DNA from: Psychrobacter namhaensis | GTDB lineage: Bacteria; Pseudomonadota; Gammaproteobacteria; Pseudomonadales; Moraxellaceae | Reading direction: 5' to 3' | Length of the DNA: 64,000 nt | Assembly: GCF_016107545.1 (NCBI RefSeq) | Contig: NZ_JABASS010000002.1 | Coordinates: 186,001-250,000, forward strand | Shown here: piece by piece, positions 1 to 9,413 of the stretch | Layout of the letters: every line of letters starts with the position of its first letter | Position numbering within the stretch: position 1 is the first letter of the stretch | Made by a program: the position numbers and the translations under genes | Notes under the pieces: model-generated | The model's database searches: none | What the model was told of the DNA's origin: nothing | Seen by the model: only the letters and a program-made list of their open reading frames with translations

Positions 1-438
1 TTGACCAAACGTTATAATCCTGACGAGCTACTCAGTAGTCTGTATGCAGATGACTGGCAAGTAATATTGCAGCCGCAGCAGTTTGAGACAGGGGAGGGCA
101 GCTTGGCTACCGATATTATGGCGTGTAGCGTCGCCGTCCATGCGCTAAAGCAGTGTAGTACGCGTAAAAGTATCAATGAGCGCTATAGCGCGGCGCAGCT
201 CTGTCAGCACGTGCGCAGCTATCTGCTCAGTCAAATCGGTCTTGAGCCATCACAGCGCCATGCGTACCGTCAGATACGGGTTTTTGCAGGGCATATTATT
301 GTGGCTGCTTATCATCTAGGCTGGGACATACAAGTGCGGGCTGATGGAGAGTGTTATTTTAATGTGTCATCACGCAGTGGTTTGTTGACTCGTTATCCTA
401 ATATGCAAGATTATGACATCAATGGTTGGTCAAGCTGA
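1..438 (+). CDS. Hypothetical protein, possibly 5'-truncated by the window edge
   Basis: I do not recognise this family. The frame is open from the first base of the window. The TTG there could be a true start or an internal leucine codon, so the N-terminus is uncertain. The visible 145 residues look like a soluble, mixed alpha/beta protein with no signal peptide or membrane segment, and they contain four cysteines without obvious metal-site spacing. The gene ends 61 bases before pyrE, on the same strand, so the two may be co-transcribed. No function is inferred. Confidence 0.7.
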   Translation: MTKRYNPDELLSSLYADDWQVILQPQQFETGEGSLATDIMACSVAVHALKQCSTRKSINERYSAAQLCQHVRSYLLSQIGLEPSQRHAYRQIRVFAGHIIVAAYHLGWDIQVRADGECYFNVSSRSGLLTRYPNMQDYDINGWSS

Positions 439-499
439 CCTGTAATGCGTACAATAATGCAAATTTTTTGCCCTTCTTTTTGCTAATAGGAAAGTCACA

Positions 500-1204
500 A
501 TGCCTAACGTTCAACATGCTCAAAACCCATCTTTTTCCTCTCATGCTTTTATTCAGCTGGCTTTGGACAATCAAGTGCTGAAGTTTGGCGAGTTTGTACT
601 CAAGTCTGGCCGTATCAGCCCATACTTTTTTAATGCAGGCCTGCTTGCCACAGGTGAGATGTTATCGCTATTGGCGCGCGGTTATGCGGATGCCCTAGCT
701 GAGCAAATAAGGGCGACAAATGGCGACAGTAATGAGCAAGAGCTGGTTGTCTTTGGCGCAGCTTACAAGGGCATACCATTTGTGGCAGCAACGGCGCAGG
801 CACTATGGCTTCACCATGGTATCAATGCCAAATGGGGTTACAATCGCAAAGAAGCCAAAACCCATGGTGAAGGCGGTAATTTAGTGGGGGCGGATGTCAG
901 TGGCAAAGCGGTTTGGGTGCTTGATGATGTTATTACAGCAGGCACGGCCATGCGTGAAGTGGTCGAGATTTTAGAACAAGCGGGGGCAAGCGTTGCTGGT
1001 ATCATCGTTGCCCTTGACCGTAAAGAAAAAGGTCAGGCGGAGCATTCTGCTATTCAAGAGCTTGCTGCAACACTACAAGTTCCTGTACGCGCCTTAGTCG
1101 ATATCGATGATTTAATCAGCTATTTGGCAGATAAAAACAGTCAATATAAAGATGCTACCCAGCTGGCAAAAATGCAGCACTATCGTGAGCAGTATGGCGT
1201 ATAG
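500..1204 (+). CDS. pyrE: Orotate phosphoribosyltransferase
   Basis: PyrE joins orotate to PRPP to give orotidine 5'-phosphate, the fifth step of UMP synthesis, in the cytoplasm. The PRPP-binding signature VWVLDDVITAGTAMRE is present near residues 138-153. The N-terminal FGEFVLKSGRISPYFFNAG block is also typical of the family. At 234 residues it is somewhat longer than the E. coli enzyme (213). The extra length includes a hydrophilic insert around residues 70-80. The ATG follows a GGAAAG ribosome site. It sits alone ahead of gshB. Confidence 0.97.
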   Translation: MPNVQHAQNPSFSSHAFIQLALDNQVLKFGEFVLKSGRISPYFFNAGLLATGEMLSLLARGYADALAEQIRATNGDSNEQELVVFGAAYKGIPFVAATAQALWLHHGINAKWGYNRKEAKTHGEGGNLVGADVSGKAVWVLDDVITAGTAMREVVEILEQAGASVAGIIVALDRKEKGQAEHSAIQELAATLQVPVRALVDIDDLISYLADKNSQYKDATQLAKMQHYREQYGV

Positions 1205-1254
1205 TTTGTTATAGAACGTTTTATAGGCGATACTTTTATTGGCTAAGAGAACGA

Positions 1255-1271
1255 GACGCTGCGATAGCGTC
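1255..1271 (+). terminator. Small stem-loop after pyrE, weak terminator candidate
   Basis: GACGCT, GCGAT, AGCGTC forms a perfect 6-bp stem with a 5-nt loop. It is followed by a mixed T-containing stretch (GCTTGTATTTAT) rather than a clean T-run. It could slow or partly end transcription between pyrE and gshB, but the evidence is weak. Confidence 0.3.
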
Positions 1272-1303
1272 GCTTGTATTTATCTATTTATAGGACAACG
1301 TAA

Positions 1304-2287
1304 GTGAGCCTTACCATGAGCGCAGAAAATCAAAAAAAATCCTTAAACATCCTCATTATTATGGACCCAATTGAGCGGGTTAATTATAAAAAAGATACTA
1401 GCCTTGCAATGATGTGGGCCGCTCAAGATCGCGGACACCAGCTAGGTTATTGTCAGGTTCATGATTTATGGTTGGATCGTGGCCAATTGATGGTTGATAC
1501 GCAACCTGTTACGGTAAGGCGTGATCCTCAATATTTTTATACGTTAGGCGACGTATCAACAGGTCCGGTCAGCGACTATGACGTGATTTTAATGCGTAAA
1601 GATCCGCCCTTTGACATGCGTTTTATTTATGCAACCTACCTGCTTGACCACGCCAAAGCGGCAGGTGTGCTTGTGGTTAATGATCCACAAGCGATACGAG
1701 ATTGCAACGAGAAGCTATTTGCTACTTGGTTTAGCGATTATATGAGCCCGACGATTGTCACCAGTAAACAGGCGCACATTCGCCAGTTTATCGAGGAGCA
1801 GCAGGACGTTATTGTCAAGCCACTAGATGGTATGGGCGGTACAGGTATCTTCCGTTTAACGGCTGATAGCCCCAATATCGGCGTGACACTTGAGATTTTG
1901 ACGGAGCTTGAGACGCTACCAATTATGGCACAGCGTTATTTGCCTGAGATCAAAGAAGGCGATAAGCGCGTGTTAATTGTCGATGGCGTCGTGATTGATT
2001 ATAGCTTGGCGCGTATTCCCAGCAAAGGCGAGACGCGTGGCAATCTTGCCGCTGGTGGTAGCGGCGTGGCCATGCCATTGACCGACATCGAACGTCAAGT
2101 GGCAGAAGTGGTCGCACCCATTGTAAAAGAGAAAGGTCTGATGTTTGTTGGTCTGGATCTAATCGGCGGCCGGATTACTGAGATTAATGTCACCAGTCCG
2201 ACTTGTGTACGTGAAATTGACGATCAATGCGGTACAAACATTGCGACAGATTTTATCATGGCCATTGAGAATAAATTGGCGATTTGA
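1304..2287 (+). CDS. gshB: Glutathione synthetase (ATP-grasp)
   Basis: GshB ligates gamma-glutamylcysteine and glycine with ATP to make glutathione. The order of motifs is typical: an N-terminal LIIMDPIERVNYKKDTS block, the MRKDPPFDMRFIYATYLL substrate region, IVKPLDGMGGTGIFR of the ATP-grasp fold, and a C-terminal EINVTSPTCVREID motif that binds metal and ATP. The length of 327 residues is close to the usual 315-320. I chose GTG at 1304 because AGGA lies 8 nt upstream. An in-frame ATG at 1316 is the alternative. A clear terminator follows. Confidence 0.96.
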   Translation: MSLTMSAENQKKSLNILIIMDPIERVNYKKDTSLAMMWAAQDRGHQLGYCQVHDLWLDRGQLMVDTQPVTVRRDPQYFYTLGDVSTGPVSDYDVILMRKDPPFDMRFIYATYLLDHAKAAGVLVVNDPQAIRDCNEKLFATWFSDYMSPTIVTSKQAHIRQFIEEQQDVIVKPLDGMGGTGIFRLTADSPNIGVTLEILTELETLPIMAQRYLPEIKEGDKRVLIVDGVVIDYSLARIPSKGETRGNLAAGGSGVAMPLTDIERQVAEVVAPIVKEKGLMFVGLDLIGGRITEINVTSPTCVREIDDQCGTNIATDFIMAIENKLAI

Positions 2288-2617
2288 GCCAAGCTGCAAT
2301 ACTAGAGTAATTTATCCCTAAGGTATGAACACAATGCGCAAAAAACAGTTGTGCTAAGATACATCGTTAAAACGCGCCTCTTAAAACGTTGTTAGAAAAT
2401 GACGTGGGGATGGTTGTTTTGCAGTATTCACTAAAGCCAAGCCGCGATTGCTCACGGCTTGGATTTTTGTTATTGACGATGCATAAAGTGCTATATATCG
2501 CCCCTCGATTTACACTATACTATGCGGGCTTTTACAGGGTCCTTATCCGACGATAACTGAGCGGGTTATAGGATAATAAGTCCTTCATATACATAAAGAA
2601 AAGATAGGCAGACGTTC
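2288..2617. other. Intergenic region gshB-murG
   Basis: These 330 bases hold the gshB terminator at 2437-2470. Downstream of it lie near-consensus promoter pieces (TTGACG at 2473 and TATACT at 2516) that are not spaced as a single standard promoter. A start of transcription for murG and the cell-wall cluster is expected here, but I cannot place it. No ORF or RNA gene is supported. Confidence 0.5.
2437..2470 (+). terminator. Rho-independent terminator of gshB
   Basis: CCAAGCCG at 2437-2444 pairs perfectly with CGGCTTGG at 2455-2462 around a 10-nt loop. ATTTTTGTT follows. The GC-rich 8-bp stem plus T-run is a standard intrinsic terminator and separates gshB from the murG unit. Confidence 0.8.
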
Positions 2618-3703
2618 ATGAAAACACCGCATATACTAATGATGGCTGCTGGTACAGGCGGGCATGTATTTCCAGCCCTAGCAGTTGCTGAAGAATTGAC
2701 TCAGCGCGGTGCGGTTATCCATTGGTTAGGGACGCCAAGTGGCATGGAAAACGGGCTGGTTAAACCGACTGGCTATGAGTTTCATGCTATTGATATGCAA
2801 GGGCTGCGTGGTAAGGGCGTAGGGCGCTTGCTAAAATTGCCGGTGACTTTGTTGTCAGCTGCGATGGCGACCATCAAAATTATTCGCAGCAATCAGATCG
2901 ATGTGGTCGTTGGCTTTGGTGGTTATGTGACGGCACCTGGCGGCATTGCGGCACGTTTGACAAAAACCCCGCTTGTTATTCATGAGCAAAATGCCATCGC
3001 TGGGATGAGTAATCGCTATCTATCCAAAATTGCAACCAAGGTGTTGCAAGCTTTTGAGCATACCTTTGACAGCAGTGAGCAAGGCGCAAAGCTGGAAACA
3101 GTAGGAAACCCCGTGCGCAATGCCATTACTGGTGTGGTCGAGCCTGTGGCACGCTATGATATGAATGATGACTCACCACTTAAGCTACTAGTCGTGGGTG
3201 GATCACTTGGTGCGCGAGTATTAAATGATACTGTCCCAAAAGCGCTGGCGCTGTTAGAACGACCTTTTGACGTGCGCCATCAGTGTGGACGCAATAATGA
3301 GACAGCGACGCAAGCGGCTTATGCTGCTGAAGATTTAAGTGCTCATCAGTTCATTGTACAGCCATTTATTGATGATATGGCTGCGGCTTATAATTGGGCT
3401 GATGTTATTGTTTGCCGAGCTGGCGCGTTGACGGTCACCGAAATCCAAAATGTGGGGATTGCCGCTATTTTTGTACCACTGCCGCATGCGGTTGATGACC
3501 ATCAAACCGCCAACGCTCGCACTTTAACGTCGCACGAGGCGGCGACTTTATTACCGCAATCAGAGTTGACAGCTCAGCGCTTAAGTCAGGAGCTTGCTGC
3601 ACTTGATCGCCGTACTTGCTTAGAGATGGCAAAAAAAGGTCATGCCCTTGCTAATCGGCGTGCCAGTATGCAAGTTGCTGATATTATTTGGCAAACTCTT
3701 TAG
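2618..3703 (+). CDS. murG: UDP-GlcNAc:undecaprenyl-PP-MurNAc-pentapeptide GlcNAc transferase
   Basis: MurG is a GT-B glycosyltransferase of the inner face of the cytoplasmic membrane. It adds GlcNAc to lipid I to make lipid II. The N-terminal glycine loop AAGTGGHVFPALAVAE (residues 10-25), HEQNAIAGMSNR, the second-domain loop VVGGSLGA and the C-terminal VCRAGALTVTEI and DDHQTANA motifs are all present. The length of 361 residues is normal. It opens the dcw-type run murG-murC-ddlB-ftsQ-ftsA-ftsZ-lpxC, in the same order as in E. coli. Confidence 0.97.
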   Translation: MKTPHILMMAAGTGGHVFPALAVAEELTQRGAVIHWLGTPSGMENGLVKPTGYEFHAIDMQGLRGKGVGRLLKLPVTLLSAAMATIKIIRSNQIDVVVGFGGYVTAPGGIAARLTKTPLVIHEQNAIAGMSNRYLSKIATKVLQAFEHTFDSSEQGAKLETVGNPVRNAITGVVEPVARYDMNDDSPLKLLVVGGSLGARVLNDTVPKALALLERPFDVRHQCGRNNETATQAAYAAEDLSAHQFIVQPFIDDMAAAYNWADVIVCRAGALTVTEIQNVGIAAIFVPLPHAVDDHQTANARTLTSHEAATLLPQSELTAQRLSQELAALDRRTCLEMAKKGHALANRRASMQVADIIWQTL

Positions 3704-3809
3704 CTTATATTTTAGAGCTGGTGATTCCTATAGCTCACATAACACATTATTTTGATGCACTAAATTTTATTTGCCTTTAACTTATTCGTCTTTAATAACG
3801 AGAAATTCT

Positions 3810-5249
3810 ATGTCTACCTCTGCGAAAGCTCTACCCAAGCGTTTAATTGAAATACCAGAGATGCGCCGTATTCAGCATCTGCATTTTATCGGTATTGGTG
3901 GATCGGGGATGTGCGGTATCGCGGAAGTCATGAACAACCAAGGCTATCAAGTAAGTGGTTCTGACATCGCTGACAGCTTGGTTACTCAGCGTCTACAGCA
4001 GATTGGCATTAAAATATCGATTGGTCACGACTCTAAAAACATCGCCCATGCGGATGTCATTGTTGTATCGTCAGCGATTGATCGTAGCAACCCAGAAGTA
4101 AAAGCCGCACTTGAGGCACGCCTGCCAGTGGTACGCCGCGCGGATATGCTGGGTGAGTTGATGCGCTATCGTCATGGTATTGCAATTGCTGGTGCGCATG
4201 GTAAGACCACAACGACCAGTTTGCTGACCACGATGATGGCAGAAGGGCAGCTTGATCCGACGTATGTGATTGGCGGTAAGTTGAACGCCTCTGGCAAAAA
4301 TGCCGCGCTGGGTAGTAGTCGTTTTTTGGTGGCAGAAGCGGATGAATCTGACGCATCTTTTTTATCGCTGCGTCCGATGGCAGCGATTGTGACCAACATC
4401 GATCAAGACCATATGGAAACTTATGGCAACAGCTTTGAGAAATTAAAAGCGGCTTACATTCAGTTTTTACACAATATGCCGTTTTATGGCTTGGCAGTCG
4501 TGTGCGGTGATGATCCAGAATTATATGCGATGATTGATGATATTGGCCGCCCAGTCCTCACTTTTGGACTTGAGCCGTTCAATGATGTCCAAGCCGTCGA
4601 TTTGGTCACGGAAGGTACTAAGACGCACTTTACGGTATTGCGCCGTGACCGTGATCCCTTACGTTTGACGCTAAACATACCAGGGACTCACAATGTCTAT
4701 AATGCCCTTGCTGCTATCACCATGGCGACCGATGAAGGGGTAGATGATGAGGCGATTAAACGCGCTCTGCAAAAATTTGAAGGGGTTGGCCGCCGCTTTG
4801 AGCAGCATGCGTCTGTAGATATTGATGATGGCAACGTTTTGTTAATCGATGATTATGGTCATCATCCAAAAGAAGTCGCTGCCACCATCAAGGCGGCGCG
4901 CCAGAGCTTCCCTGATCGTCGTTTAGTCATGCTGTTTCAGCCCCATCGTTACAGCCGTACGCGTGATTGCTATGATGATTTTGTTGAGGTGCTTTCTAGC
5001 GTTGATGAGCTATTACTATTAGAAGTATATTCAGCAGGAGAAAGCCCGATTACAGGCGCTGATACCAAATCATTAGCCCGTAGTATTCGTTTGCGCGGTG
5101 AAGTTGAACCAACGATTATTGATAAAAACAATCTGGCACCTGTTATGCAGCGCTTGTTAAAAGCCAATGACATGCTTATCACGCAAGGTGCGGGGAATGT
5201 GGGGCAAATCGCTGTCGATTTGGCTGCTAACAACCTTTATATCCAGTAA
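3810..5249 (+). CDS. murC: UDP-N-acetylmuramate--L-alanine ligase
   Basis: MurC adds L-alanine to UDP-MurNAc, the first amino acid of the stem peptide. The N-terminal nucleotide fold ([16 protein letters not shown]), the P-loop [10 protein letters not shown], the EADESDASF segment and the C-terminal [10 protein letters not shown] motif mark a complete Mur ligase. I chose ATG at 3810 (479 residues), with an AACGAGA ribosome site. The frame extends upstream to a TTG at 3771, but that part does not resemble the family. ddlB begins 27 bases after the stop. Confidence 0.96.
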   Translation: MSTSAKALPKRLIEIPEMRRIQHLHFIGIGGSGMCGIAEVMNNQGYQVSGSDIADSLVTQRLQQIGIKISIGHDSKNIAHADVIVVSSAIDRSNPEVKAALEARLPVVRRADMLGELMRYRHGIAIAGAHGKTTTTSLLTTMMAEGQLDPTYVIGGKLNASGKNAALGSSRFLVAEADESDASFLSLRPMAAIVTNIDQDHMETYGNSFEKLKAAYIQFLHNMPFYGLAVVCGDDPELYAMIDDIGRPVLTFGLEPFNDVQAVDLVTEGTKTHFTVLRRDRDPLRLTLNIPGTHNVYNALAAITMATDEGVDDEAIKRALQKFEGVGRRFEQHASVDIDDGNVLLIDDYGHHPKEVAATIKAARQSFPDRRLVMLFQPHRYSRTRDCYDDFVEVLSSVDELLLLEVYSAGESPITGADTKSLARSIRLRGEVEPTIIDKNNLAPVMQRLLKANDMLITQGAGNVGQIAVDLAANNLYIQ

Positions 5250-5276
5250 GTTAAAAAACTTTTAGGAACGATCCTC

Positions 5277-6245
5277 ATGACGACGAATAACACGCAAGAA
5301 AATACAAAGTTAGATAACACGAGCAGTCACGTAAAGGATGCTAGCTGCTTTGGTAAAGTAGCTGTCGTCTATGGCGGTAGTAGTAATGAGCGTAGCGTGT
5401 CTTTAGACAGTGGGGCGGCAGTATTGCAAGCACTACAAAACCAAGGCGTCGATGCCACGCATTTCGATCCTAAGCACCAAGATATTACTGAGCTACGGGC
5501 GTATGATCGCGTGTTTAATGTCTTACATGGTCGTGGCGGCGAAGACGGTTTGTTACAAGGGGTCCTGCAATGGTTTGAGATTCCGCAGACCGGTTCAGGT
5601 ATTTTGGCATCAGCACTTGGCATGGACAAAGTCCGCACCAAGCAGCTATGGCAAGGTTGCGGCTTAGCAACGGCACCATTTTCGTTGCTAACGGCTGATA
5701 CTGACTGGCAGCAAGTGGTCAATATGCTAGGGCTGCCGCTGATCATTAAGCCTGTACATGAAGGGTCTAGCATTGGCATGACGAAGGTTAACAATCTCGA
5801 CGAGCTTCCTGCTGCCTATGCCACTGCAGTGCAGTGCGGTGATGAAGTGATGGCGGAGCGCTGGATAACTGGCCGTGAGTTTACGATTGTGATTATCGAT
5901 GATGAGGCGTACCCTATCATCCGTCTTGAGCCTGCTGACATCACAAATTTTTATGATTTTGAAGCCAAATACAATCGTAACGATACCAGCTACTATATCC
6001 CGTGCGGGTTGAGTGATGCTGAGGAAAAACATTTGCAGGCGTTAAGCCTTGCTGCCTTTCGAGCCGTTGATGCAAAAGGATGGGGGCGTATTGACGCCAT
6101 GCAAGATGAAGCAGGCAATTTTTGGTTACTCGAAATCAACACGGTACCCGGTATGACCAGTCATAGCCTAGTACCGATGGCGGCTAAGGCTCGAGGTATG
6201 GACTTTGATGCGTTGTGCTGGCACATTTTAGCGCAGACACTATAG
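5277..6245 (+). CDS. ddlB: D-alanine--D-alanine ligase
   Basis: DdlB makes the D-Ala-D-Ala dipeptide for the peptidoglycan stem. It is an ATP-grasp enzyme. Visible motifs are VVYGGSSNERSVSLDSG at the N-terminus, LHGRGGEDG, the EGSSIGM loop that closes over ATP, and the C-terminal LEINTVPGMTSHSLVP. A hydrophilic leader of about 28 residues precedes the conserved start. The 322-residue length is otherwise typical. An AGGA site lies upstream of the ATG. Unlike in E. coli, a long gap of 626 bases follows before ftsQ. Confidence 0.96.
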   Translation: MTTNNTQENTKLDNTSSHVKDASCFGKVAVVYGGSSNERSVSLDSGAAVLQALQNQGVDATHFDPKHQDITELRAYDRVFNVLHGRGGEDGLLQGVLQWFEIPQTGSGILASALGMDKVRTKQLWQGCGLATAPFSLLTADTDWQQVVNMLGLPLIIKPVHEGSSIGMTKVNNLDELPAAYATAVQCGDEVMAERWITGREFTIVIIDDEAYPIIRLEPADITNFYDFEAKYNRNDTSYYIPCGLSDAEEKHLQALSLAAFRAVDAKGWGRIDAMQDEAGNFWLLEINTVPGMTSHSLVPMAAKARGMDFDALCWHILAQTL

Positions 6246-6871
6246 TGGCTTTCTAATGTACCCATTAATAAGCAGCCCATTAGTAAATAGTCAAATAATC
6301 ACCGCCAAGCTGTGTTGATAGTGAGTGAATCACAATGAGTAAGAGCAGGGCAATGTGTCACTAGGGCTGCTATACCACAGCGTCGTGTAAACTTGTGTAA
6401 ATTCATTGTCACTAGGCAGGGTTAGGCTATTGTTTGACCATAAAATACGTTAATATTGTAATTATTGGTCTATTCTCGTGATATGTATAGTTTCTATCGC
6501 TACAGCTTATGTGTGTTGTGTTAATTAAGAAAAATGTTACGTTTAAATGAGAGTAATGACACGAAATAAATCGTTTTATCTAACGATTTTGCTAATATAT
6601 AGCCATATTATAGTAAAGGCGATACGTTGGTCGTCCGTCGTGTTCTGTTGGCGTTTCCTATTTGTGTTTTCTATTCGACAGGTACGATGAATATCAATGT
6701 TTAGACACGGTTTGCAGCTATGACCAAGCCACAAACAGGCCAAACCAGCAGCACCGCCTTGTTTTTAAAACGTTTTAACGCGCGATATTTAATAGGCCTC
6801 TGCAAGATATGCAGACTTACATCAATAAATAGCATGATTATTTCTATGCAAATACAGGGACAAAGGTCGTT
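6246..6871. other. Long intergenic region ddlB-ftsQ
   Basis: These 626 AT-rich bases interrupt a cluster in which genes usually abut. A good sigma-70 promoter candidate lies at 6434-6462. I see no tRNA, no clear terminator and no convincing ORF. An 80-codon minus-strand frame at 6701-6943 overlaps the ftsQ start and has no family features. The region probably carries the promoter and leader of ftsQ-ftsA-ftsZ. Confidence 0.6.
6434..6462 (+). promoter_or_regulatory. Sigma-70-type promoter candidate ahead of ftsQ
   Basis: TTGACC (6434-6439) and TGTAAT (6457-6462) are separated by exactly 17 bases. Each matches its consensus at five of six positions. It lies about 400 bases before ftsQ, so a long untranslated leader would result. 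Confidence 0.5.
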
Positions 6872-7663
6872 ATGGCTCAAACTGTCAACGAGGTAACTGA
6901 CTTGATGAGTGATAAAACCCGTCGCCCAAACTCTAAGCTGCAAGTACCGACTTCGGTCAAATATTTTTTTATGGTACTGGTGTTAGGGTTGTTAGTGCTA
7001 ATATTGATAATGGGTGGTAAAGCGTTACGTGATGCGCCTCCAGCCGCCATTCATGTCAGCAATCAAGGCTTGACAGTTACTCAATATCGCTCATTACAAC
7101 AGGTTATGGATCAGCAGAAGGTAAGCAGTTTTTTTACCTCTGATTTGCAAGCATTAAGAGATATTACGACTGGACTGGCTTGGGTTGATCAAGTGAGCGT
7201 CTCTCGTGACTGGCAACGCGGTATCGTGGTGACTGCACTACCCAAGCAAGCAGTTGCTAATTTTGGGACGGAGCGTTTGGTTGATGCAAAAGGTAACGTT
7301 TTTGTTCCAGCTGACAGTGAAGATCTAACGCAAGAACGCTTTGCTACCTTGCAAGGGGAGATCACGCAAGCACCCGTTATTATGCAGCAAATGCAGCAAG
7401 TCAATGATTGGTACGCGCCACTTGGTGTACAAGTTGAAGACATTATTTTGTCGCCAAGAATGACGTGGCTGATTCGTTTCGATAATGGCTTACGGGTCAT
7501 TGTCGATAATGAAAACACGGCGCAAAAGCTCTTGAGTTTAAGTCAGTTGCTCGGTAACCAATTGAAAGAGCGTCGGGACGAGATACAATCTGTCGATTTG
7601 CGTTATAAGAACGGCTTTACGATCGCTTGGGATATGACTCAGCCACAGAGTGATGAATCATGA
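6872..7663 (+). CDS. ftsQ: Cell division protein FtsQ
   Basis: FtsQ is a bitopic divisome protein that links FtsBL to the early division proteins. A cytoplasmic tail of about 30 residues precedes one transmembrane helix (around residues 31-50, YFFMVLVLGLLVLIL). A periplasmic POTRA domain follows, with the WVDQVSVSRDWQRGIVVTA block, and then the beta domain containing LVDAKGNVF. The length of 263 residues is usual. ATG at 6872 has a GGGACAAAGG region upstream. An in-frame ATG at 6905 is a possible alternative. Confidence 0.93.
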   Translation: MAQTVNEVTDLMSDKTRRPNSKLQVPTSVKYFFMVLVLGLLVLILIMGGKALRDAPPAAIHVSNQGLTVTQYRSLQQVMDQQKVSSFFTSDLQALRDITTGLAWVDQVSVSRDWQRGIVVTALPKQAVANFGTERLVDAKGNVFVPADSEDLTQERFATLQGEITQAPVIMQQMQQVNDWYAPLGVQVEDIILSPRMTWLIRFDNGLRVIVDNENTAQKLLSLSQLLGNQLKERRDEIQSVDLRYKNGFTIAWDMTQPQSDES

Positions 7664-7833
7664 TGGCGATGGATAGTAGCTTGCAAAACTGATGAGCGTT
7701 TGCTTTAGATGGCGCCGTTTTGATAGCACACAATAGTAAATGTACAACATCATAGCGTATTGATAGCGCTTTTTTTAATGATCTAATGGGGAGCTCTTCG
7801 GACTTCCTGTTTAGCAATAATTTGTCTGGTACC

Positions 7834-9126
7834 ATGAAAAATACTGAAAATCTGGTTGTTGTCCATCTAAGTGCCACGGCAGTTTATGTCGTCATTGGCA
7901 ACGTTGTCTCTGCAAAAGACATTCGTATTTTGGGCGTAGGGCAAGTCAAAAACAGCGATTTTTACCAAGGTCAAATCAAACATCGTGAACGTCTGCAAGG
8001 TGCTATCAAACAAGCCATCCAAGAAGCAGAAGATACGGCTAATTGTCGCGTCCACAGTGTGTGGTTGACCTTAGCAACACCTGAATTATCGAGCAAAAAC
8101 AGTGCAGGCGATGTGCGAGTAGAAGATGACGTTGTACGTGCCAAAGACATGGTGCAGGCGTTGTCCAATGCCAAGTCACGTGACCTGTCATCGGATTACT
8201 ATTTGATGCACTGTTGTCAGCAAGGTATCTATGTCGATGAGCAAGACTTTATGGTGGATGATGCGATTGAAATGATGGCGCATAACATCACTGTGATGTA
8301 TCACATGATGATGATGCCTGTCTCCAGCCGCCAAAACATCCAAAAACTATTGCAAAGCTGTGATGTTGGCATTGATCATATCGTGTTTGATGCGGTGACT
8401 AGTGCCGAGTACAGTTTAATGAGCGACGAGCGCCAGCAAGGGGTCTGTTTGGTAGACATTGGTGCCAGTACCACCAGTATTTGCGTTTATAAAGAAAATA
8501 AGCTGATTTTTACCCATTGTATTGCGACGGGTAGCCATGAAGTGACGATGGATATCTCAGCCGACTTTGGTATCTCAATGATCGAAGCTGAAAAACTTAA
8601 AAAGACGCATGGCACTGTCGATGTCAACAGTGTTGATCCCAGCTCATTTTTTATATTTAAGCCCCAAGGCACAAATGATGAGATCAATATTGGCGTCTAT
8701 AACCTAGCACGTATTATTGAAGCCCGTTATATCCAGATATTTACGGAAGTTGCCCGTCAATTGCATGACGCTGATCTGATAGGATACATTGATAAAGGTA
8801 TCGTGCTTACTGGCGGCGGTAGCGTCATCAAAGGCATGATACCTTTTGCTAAAAAATTGCTCAAAATGCCCGTGGTATTAACCAATACTCACCCTGCAAT
8901 CAGTGCTTATAACCACTTCGACAATGACGAGTCATTTAAGCAACTGAATATTCAGGTCAATGATCGCGCTTATCAGACAGCATTTGGTACACTATTATAC
9001 AGCCAAAGTGAGCAGTTCCGCCGTAGTGAGAAAAGTGAACCTGAAGCGATTCAAAAAAATCGAGTAACGGGTGTTTTTCAAAGTGCAGGACAGCGGTTTG
9101 CAAGCGTGCTAAAAAAGATACTGTAG
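7834..9126 (+). CDS. ftsA: Cell division protein FtsA
   Basis: FtsA is the actin-like anchor that ties FtsZ filaments to the membrane. Recognisable parts are the N-terminal beta strands, the inserted 1C domain, the phosphate-2-like VDIGAST segment (residues 207-213), GIVLTGGGSVIKG near the C-terminal nucleotide site, and a terminal amphipathic helix (AGQRFASVLKKIL) for membrane binding. I chose ATG at 7834 by alignment with the family start (430 residues). The frame is open back to ATG 7786, and a GGGGAG lies closer to that codon. The phosphate-1 loop reads LSATAV instead of the EIGTAK seen in E. coli, which is unusual. Confidence 0.93.
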   Translation: MKNTENLVVVHLSATAVYVVIGNVVSAKDIRILGVGQVKNSDFYQGQIKHRERLQGAIKQAIQEAEDTANCRVHSVWLTLATPELSSKNSAGDVRVEDDVVRAKDMVQALSNAKSRDLSSDYYLMHCCQQGIYVDEQDFMVDDAIEMMAHNITVMYHMMMMPVSSRQNIQKLLQSCDVGIDHIVFDAVTSAEYSLMSDERQQGVCLVDIGASTTSICVYKENKLIFTHCIATGSHEVTMDISADFGISMIEAEKLKKTHGTVDVNSVDPSSFFIFKPQGTNDEINIGVYNLARIIEARYIQIFTEVARQLHDADLIGYIDKGIVLTGGGSVIKGMIPFAKKLLKMPVVLTNTHPAISAYNHFDNDESFKQLNIQVNDRAYQTAFGTLLYSQSEQFRRSEKSEPEAIQKNRVTGVFQSAGQRFASVLKKIL

Positions 9127-9159
9127 TTTTGCGGCATTAGATACCTAAGTCTTTAGGAA

Positions 9160-9190
9160 GTAAATCTTGAGAAAGGTAAATCTTGAGAAA
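9160..9190 (+). repeat. Tandem 15-bp duplication between ftsA and ftsZ
   Basis: GTAAATCTTGAGAAA occurs at 9160-9174 and again at 9176-9190, a period of 16. It lies in the ftsA-ftsZ spacer and looks like a recent slippage duplication. No function is evident. Confidence 0.85.
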
Positions 9191-9413
9191 AACAGTATCT
9201 TGCAATGTACGCTCAAATGGTTTGAGCAAAAAATTAAGTAACATTCGAAGTAATACCCTGATTGGTGACGACAGATTTTGTCTACACTGAATCATTTAAG
9301 CCATAGTCCTGTTTTATTTAAATACATTTATATATAGTGTGTCGATAGCGCGCCGTATGTGTGCGTTACCACGTATCGACCATTACGCTATCTGCAACTG
9401 GAGAATCTTTTTT

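Noticed and set aside
6701..6943. 80-codon minus-strand ORF before ftsQ
   Set aside because: It overlaps the ftsQ start on the opposite strand, has no family similarity and lies in the leader.
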